Positions 6,619 to 9,839 of a stretch of DNA of 9,839 nucleotides are shown here, piece after piece. The stretch comes from an uncultured Bacilli bacterium (GTDB lineage: Bacteria > Bacillota_I > Bacilli_A > RF39 > UBA660). Under the pieces are notes generated by a model. The model did no database searches, was not told the origin of the DNA, and saw nothing but the letters and a program-made list of their open reading frames with translations. The DNA lies in the NCBI GenBank assembly GCA_944329255.1, contig CALVIA010000038.1:1-9839 (forward strand). The letters run 5' to 3'. How positions within the stretch are numbered: the stretch's first letter is position 1; every line of letters starts with the position of its first letter. A program made the position numbers and the translations under genes.

Positions 6619-7773
6619 ATGAAAGAAATATTATTTAAAGATAAAGATATATTAGTTATGAAACTACTTCATTATTTTATTACAGAGAAAGGGTATAACC
6701 CTATTATATTAAGAGGAATAGAAAATGAAATATGGCTTGAAAATATGGATGGACCTTATAAAATTATTAGAATTAATACAGGGTATATTCATAATAAGGA
6801 ACAGTTTGATTTTGATATTTTTAAAACAAAAAAAATTATGAATAAAATAAAATTAAAAACTTTTTCATTTGATATGAATGTTTTATCATTATTTTTAGAT
6901 TTAGGAGAATATGTTACGCTTAATTCTTTAAAAAATATTGATTGTTTGAAAGTTAATAATGAAGATGATTTATTTTCTTCTGATAAAATTAAAAAATATT
7001 TTCCTGAAATAGAAAATAAATTAAAATTTAATGAAAATGGAATAGAACTATTTACTAAAATTACAAATGATATAAATAAAAAAAATATGAATGAAGCAAA
7101 ACAAACAGAGGAAATATTTAAAGAAAAAATTCCTTACGTTACTTATTCTATAATCTTTTTAAACATTTTATTGTTTTTATTAATGTATATATTTGGAAAT
7201 GGAAGCGAAGATGCTTTAACATTATTATTGTTTGGTGGTTTAAATAAAGATTTAGTTGCAAATGGAGAAATATATAGAATTATAACTAGTGCTTTTTTAC
7301 ACAATGGAATAGTTCATTTGACATTTAATATGTATGCTCTTTATATAATTGGAAAAGATGTTGAATCTTTTTTTGGACATGTTAAATATTCTATAATTTA
7401 TTTATTAAGTATAATCTTGGGTTCTTTATTGTCTTTGGTTTTTTCAAATGGTTTTATTGTTAGTGTCGGTGCTTCAGGTGCTATATTTGGACTTATGGGA
7501 GCATTATTGTTTTTTGGATATAATTATAGAGTTACTCTTAATAATTCTATTACAAGACAAATTATTCCGATTATTTTATTAAATTTATTTATAGGAACTA
7601 TGATACCATCTATAGATAATTTTGCCCATTTAGGTGGACTTATTGGGGGATATCTTGCTGCTATGATGGTTGGTATAAAATATAAAACAACAAAATCAGA
7701 AAAAATTAATTCAACAATTGTAATTATTCTTTTAATTTTATTTTTAATATATATGGCTTTTTTTAGAGTATAA
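6619..7773 (+). CDS. Rhomboid-family intramembrane serine protease with N-terminal soluble domain
   Basis: A 384-residue protein. Residues 1 to about 168 form a soluble domain ending in a charged, Lys/Glu-rich link. Seven hydrophobic segments follow (first at about 172-192, last at about 363-381). Rhomboid signatures are HNGIVHLTFNMYAL (His233, Asn237 of the oxyanion site), GASGAIFGLMGA with catalytic Ser286, and FAHLGGLIGG with catalytic His337, so the Ser-His dyad is complete. Rhomboids cut single-pass membrane proteins inside the bilayer. The domain order recalls Bacillus GluP (YqgP), which has a cytoplasmic N-terminal domain, but there are no TPR repeats after the last helix and the N-terminal domain is not one I can name. 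ATG 6619 lies five bases after the rluD stop with GAAAGG upstream, so it is in the lspA operon. Confidence 0.93.
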   Translation: MKEILFKDKDILVMKLLHYFITEKGYNPIILRGIENEIWLENMDGPYKIIRINTGYIHNKEQFDFDIFKTKKIMNKIKLKTFSFDMNVLSLFLDLGEYVTLNSLKNIDCLKVNNEDDLFSSDKIKKYFPEIENKLKFNENGIELFTKITNDINKKNMNEAKQTEEIFKEKIPYVTYSIIFLNILLFLLMYIFGNGSEDALTLLLFGGLNKDLVANGEIYRIITSAFLHNGIVHLTFNMYALYIIGKDVESFFGHVKYSIIYLLSIILGSLLSLVFSNGFIVSVGASGAIFGLMGALLFFGYNYRVTLNNSITRQIIPIILLNLFIGTMIPSIDNFAHLGGLIGGYLAAMMVGIKYKTTKSEKINSTIVIILLILFLIYMAFFRV

Positions 7774-7774
7774 T

Positions 7775-7787
7775 TTATGATATAATT
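7775..7787 (+). promoter_or_regulatory. Extended -10 promoter of the Hpt-receiver gene
   Basis: TGATATAAT at 7778-7786 is a perfect extended -10, and TTATGATATAATT (7775-7787) is identical to the lspA promoter core. No acceptable -35 is seen (only a T run). The predicted start near 7793 coincides with the GGAGG ribosome binding site, leaving a leader of about 11 nt. No terminator separates it from the rhomboid gene, so read-through from the lspA promoter is also expected. Confidence 0.7.
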
Positions 7788-7803
7788 AAATAGGAGGATA
7801 GAT

Positions 7804-8586
7804 ATGAGAGATAAGACAATGTTAATAAATAATGGTATTGATATTAATAAAAGTTTAGAATTATTTGGGGATATGGAAATGTACGATGAAACATTATCTG
7901 AGTTTTTAGAAAGTGTTGATGATAAAGTTAATTCTTTAACTTTATATAAAGAAAATAGTGATATGCATAATTATGCTATTTTAGCACATTCATTAAAGAG
8001 CGATGCTAGATATCTTGGTTTTACAAAATTAGCAGAGTTATCTTTGCAACATGAAATAGCTGGAAAAGATAATAATGTTGATTTTGTATATTCAAATTTT
8101 GATGATTTAATAAAAGAAGTAAAAAGAATTATAAGTGTTGTTTGTACTTATATGGGTGTTAATAATAATGTGAAAATAAATGACAATAATAATATAATAA
8201 GTGATGATAAAGTTATATTAGTTGTTGATGATTCTAATTTAGTTCAAAATTTTGTTAAAAAAATGTTTGATAATTCATATAAGGTAATTGTTGCTTCTGA
8301 TGGAAATGAAGCAATAAATACAATAAATAGTGACGTTAATTCAAAAATTATAGGTATGCTTTTAGATTTGAACATGCCAAATGTTGATGGATTTGCTGTT
8401 TTAGATTATATGGATAAAAATAATTTATTTGATAAAGTACCTGTTGCAATTATTACCGGAGTAGATACAAAAGATGATATTTCAAAAGCATTTATGTATC
8501 CAATAATTGATGTAATAAATAAACCATTTAATGAAAAAAATATCAAAAAAGTTATAGAAAGAATGATTAATAAAATAACATATTAA
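7804..8586 (+). CDS. Hybrid Hpt-receiver phosphorelay protein
   Basis: A 260-residue cytoplasmic signalling protein. Residues about 10-112 form a histidine phosphotransfer (Hpt) helical bundle with the phospho-accepting His62 in ILAHSLKSDARYLGF, including the downstream Lys65. A polar Asn/Asp-rich linker (115-135) leads to a receiver domain at 136-257. The receiver has the acidic pocket Asp142-Asp143 (VVDDSN), phospho-acceptor Asp188 (LLDLNMPNVDGF), Thr218 (IITGVD) and Lys240 (NKPF), so it is complete. There is no DNA-binding, GGDEF or other output domain, and no histidine kinase in the window. It could therefore shuttle phosphate between an unlinked hybrid kinase and a regulator, or act by protein binding. 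GGAGG at 7793-7797 is six bases before ATG 7804. It is monocistronic or read through from the rhomboid gene, and ends in a terminator. Confidence 0.92.
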   Translation: MRDKTMLINNGIDINKSLELFGDMEMYDETLSEFLESVDDKVNSLTLYKENSDMHNYAILAHSLKSDARYLGFTKLAELSLQHEIAGKDNNVDFVYSNFDDLIKEVKRIISVVCTYMGVNNNVKINDNNNIISDDKVILVVDDSNLVQNFVKKMFDNSYKVIVASDGNEAINTINSDVNSKIIGMLLDLNMPNVDGFAVLDYMDKNNLFDKVPVAIITGVDTKDDISKAFMYPIIDVINKPFNEKNIKKVIERMINKITY

Positions 8587-8612
8587 TTTTTAAATTAATA
8601 TGTTTTTTTTAA
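8577..8612 (+). terminator. Terminator after the Hpt-receiver gene
   Basis: CATATTAATTT (8579-8589) and AAATTAATATG (8592-8602), extended by two A-T pairs, form a 13-bp AT-rich stem followed by eight T in total. Because the gap between the arms is 2 nt, the innermost pair must open to form the loop. The stop codon lies in the left arm. The stem is nearly all A/T, so it is weaker than the others. Confidence 0.75.
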
Positions 8613-8629
8613 TTAATATTTTTTAATAA

Positions 8630-8672
8630 GTAAAAAAAATAAAAGTATACACCTTTTTGTGTATACTTTTAT
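8630..8672 (-). terminator. Terminator of rnhC, probably bidirectional
   Basis: AAAAGTATACAC (8641-8652), a 6-nt loop, and GTGTATACTTTT (8659-8670) make a perfect 12-bp stem, extending to 14 bp. On the minus strand it is followed by ATTTTTTTTA, a good tail for rnhC. On the plus strand it is followed by ATATTATA, so it may also stop read-through from the other side. Confidence 0.88.
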
Positions 8673-8686
8673 ATTATAACTTTAAT

Positions 8687-9634
8687 TTAAATATCTTTTA
8701 TTTTTTGTGTATTTTTAAAATTAAGTTTTGTATAATATTTTAATTTTTCATAGCCTTTATTATCTGCAATTTTTTTAGCTACTAAATCAACATCACTTCC
8801 TGCACCTAATGGTACAATTAAATTTAATTCTTTTTCTATGTTTTTAATTTCATTTAAAAATATATATCTACTTATTATTGAAGAACATGCAACAGATAAG
8901 CATTTATCTTCTGCTTTAGTAGTAAAATGTATATTTTTTACTATAAATTTTGTTTTACTTAAATACTCATAATATTTTTTTTCATTTACAAATTGATCAA
9001 CTACAATCATTTCATAATCAAATACTTTTTTATTAATTAACGAATATAAAGCTTTATTATGAAGCACTGCTTTAATAGCATTCATATTTATATTTGATGA
9101 ATAAATTTCATTATATTTTTCGTTAGTTAAATTAATTGTTACATGGGGAATTTTTTTCATTATTTCAGGCGCTATTTTTAAAATTTTTTCGTCAGTTAAT
9201 TTTTTTGAATCTCTAACTCCAAGGTTTTCAAGAAAATTTATATCGTTTTTATTTACATAGGATGCAGTAACAATTATTGGACCAAAATAATCTCCAGTAC
9301 CAACTTCATCACTACCAATTGAATTTACAAAATAGTAATCTATTTTATCATTAATTACTTCTTTTTTTTTCTCATTTTTTTCTTTTTCTAAAGGATATTT
9401 TCCTGTTAAAATCTTTTCTCTTTCTTTCCACATATTAGCATCTATATCAGCACTTATTCCCTGAAATACAACTTTATTTGATTCGTATAATGTAACTACA
9501 GTATCTTCTTCATCAGCTTGAAATATAGCATATGGAGGAGTTTTATCTCTTTTTTTAAATTGAAAATAATTAATCATTTCATTTTTCAACTCGTCACTTA
9601 TTTTGAAACTAAAAGTTTGTTGTTTTTGTTTCAT
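8687..9634 (-). CDS. rnhC: Ribonuclease HIII
   Basis: A 315-residue Mg-dependent endonuclease that degrades the RNA of RNA/DNA hybrids. The N-terminal TBP-like substrate-binding domain (about 1-80, DUF3378 type) is present, followed by a Lys/Glu-rich link. The catalytic RNase H fold begins at IGSDEVGTGDYFGP, with Asp109 and Glu110 as metal ligands and the DEVGTGDYFGP signature that distinguishes HIII from HII. Further acidic residues are Asp213 (VVDQF) and Asp243 (KAEDKCLSVACSSIISRY). The longest reading starts at 9646 (MVIYM), but GGTGAT at 9644-9639 is a ribosome binding site for the ATG at 9634, and the predicted transcript start is near 9644, so I use 9634. The gene is convergent with the Hpt-receiver gene and divergent from the pilin gene, and has its own promoter and terminator. 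Confidence 0.96.
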   Translation of the reverse strand: MKQKQQTFSFKISDELKNEMINYFQFKKRDKTPPYAIFQADEEDTVVTLYESNKVVFQGISADIDANMWKEREKILTGKYPLEKEKNEKKKEVINDKIDYYFVNSIGSDEVGTGDYFGPIIVTASYVNKNDINFLENLGVRDSKKLTDEKILKIAPEIMKKIPHVTINLTNEKYNEIYSSNINMNAIKAVLHNKALYSLINKKVFDYEMIVVDQFVNEKKYYEYLSKTKFIVKNIHFTTKAEDKCLSVACSSIISRYIFLNEIKNIEKELNLIVPLGAGSDVDLVAKKIADNKGYEKLKYYTKLNFKNTQKIKDI

Positions 9635-9638
9635 ATAT

Positions 9639-9644
9639 ATCACC
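9639..9644 (-). promoter_or_regulatory. Ribosome binding site that fixes the rnhC start
   Basis: The minus strand reads GGTGAT, four bases before ATG 9634. The same GGTGAT precedes lspA. The upstream ATG at 9646 overlaps this site and lies at or before the predicted transcript start. Confidence 0.8.
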
Positions 9645-9650
9645 ATGTTA

Positions 9651-9679
9651 ATTATAACATAATGTTTTATTTATATAAA
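9651..9679 (-). promoter_or_regulatory. rnhC promoter, extended -10
   Basis: The minus strand reads TGTTATAAT (9659-9651), an extended -10 with consensus TATAAT. The -35 region at 9679-9674 reads TTTATA with a 17-nt spacer, a partial match. The predicted transcript start near 9644 gives a leader of about 10 nt. Confidence 0.7.
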
Positions 9680-9696
9680 TATTCTTTATATTTAAA

Positions 9697-9726
9697 TTGA
9701 CAAAAACTTATTAGGAAGGATATAAT
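9697..9726 (+). promoter_or_regulatory. Consensus sigma-A-type promoter of the pilin gene
   Basis: TTGACA (9697-9702) and TATAAT (9721-9726) are both perfect consensus, with an 18-nt spacer. This is the strongest promoter in the window. The predicted start is near 9733, giving a leader of about 29 nt that includes GGGAG at 9747-9751. Confidence 0.85.
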
Positions 9727-9760
9727 ATACTCATAATAATAAAATAGGGAGTGAGTATAT
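9725..9760 (+). repeat. 9-bp inverted repeat flanking the pilin leader
   Basis: ATATACTCA (9725-9733) and ATATACTCA in inverse orientation (TGAGTATAT, 9752-9760) are separated by 18 nt. The left arm starts at the end of the -10 box and spans the likely transcript start, and the right arm is between the ribosome binding site and the ATG. It could be an operator pair, or chance in AT-rich DNA. Confidence 0.45.
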
Positions 9761-9761
9761 A

Positions 9762-9839
9762 ATGAAAAATAAAAAAGCATTTACATTAGTAGAACTTTTA
9801 GCTGTGATAGTAATATTAGCAGTAATATTAGTAATAGCA
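9762..9839 (+). CDS. Type IV pilin-like prepilin, N terminus only
   Basis: Only the first 26 residues are inside the window; the gene continues to the right. The protein begins MKNKKAFTLVELLAVIVIL, a short basic leader followed by the type IV prepilin motif. Cleavage is expected between Ala6 and Phe7, which would be N-methylated; Glu at +5 (F-T-L-V-E) is present. A hydrophobic helix then runs to the window edge. Ala instead of the usual Gly precedes the cleavage site, a substitution that occurs in Bacillota. It could be a major or minor pilin, a ComGC/ComGD-type competence pseudopilin or another secreted protein with this N terminus; the body of the protein would tell. ATG 9762 has GGGAGTGAG just upstream and a consensus promoter. 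Confidence 0.88.
   Translation, partial: MKNKKAFTLVELLAVIVILAVILVIA

Noticed and set aside
9635..9646. Upstream ATG adding MVIY to RNase HIII
   Set aside because: It overlaps the GGTGAT ribosome binding site and lies at or before the predicted transcript start; 9634 is better supported.
9518..9700. Plus-strand open frame of 60 codons
   Set aside because: It is antisense to the rnhC N terminus and promoter and consists mostly of Phe/Tyr/Ile from AT-rich DNA.
1..9839. Mycoplasma/Spiroplasma-type code (TGA as Trp), suggested by the low GC
   Set aside because: Trp is TGG in the conserved proteins, and TGA serves as the stop at 1249-1251 and 1880-1882 with correctly spaced genes after each.

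Overview
The window comes from a very AT-rich, low-GC Gram-positive-type bacterium, most likely a Bacilli relative such as an uncultured gut lineage near Erysipelotrichales, RF39 or Mollicutes. The evidence is strong A/T codon bias, the YqeG-YqeH pair, an lspA-rluD pair, RNase HIII instead of a second RNase HII, GGAGG/GGTGAT ribosome binding sites and a WXG-like/cell-wall-enzyme gene cluster. Tryptophan is encoded by TGG, and TGA ends two genes (1249-1251 and 1880-1882), so the Mycoplasma/Spiroplasma code is not used. The lineage assignment is inference.

Region A (1-3603) is the end of an operon entering from the left. It holds an acidic protein with a C-terminal membrane segment (its 5' end is outside the window), a small DUF1292-like protein, a 126-residue coiled-coil protein resembling WXG100/DUF5082 partners, and a 560-residue protein. 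The last has an NlpC/P60- or CHAP-like Cys/His core, a Pro/Gly repeat linker and a C-terminal beta-like domain, but no signal peptide. The layout resembles a type VII (ESX-like) substrate cassette with a cell-wall-acting effector. It ends at a strong terminator. This is the accessory and least familiar part of the window.

Region B (3617-5218) is a promoter, yqeG (HAD phosphatase) and yqeH (circularly permuted GTPase for 30S assembly), overlapping by 8 bases and closed by a terminator.

Region C (5228-8610) is a promoter, lspA (signal peptidase II), rluD-like pseudouridine synthase, a rhomboid protease with an unusual N-terminal domain, and then an orphan Hpt-receiver protein with its own extended -10 promoter inside the operon. 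A terminator follows.

Region D (8639-9839) is rnhC (RNase HIII) on the minus strand with its own 12-bp-stem terminator. Divergent from it is a consensus promoter driving the start of a type IV pilin-like (prepilin) gene that runs off the right edge.

Four of the five promoters seen carry a perfect extended -10 (TGnTATAAT or TGnTATACT). Three of these lie so close to the gene that the predicted leader is only about 10 nt. For two genes (rluD and rnhC) the ribosome binding site shows that the longest possible start is wrong; the corrected starts are 5723 and 9634.
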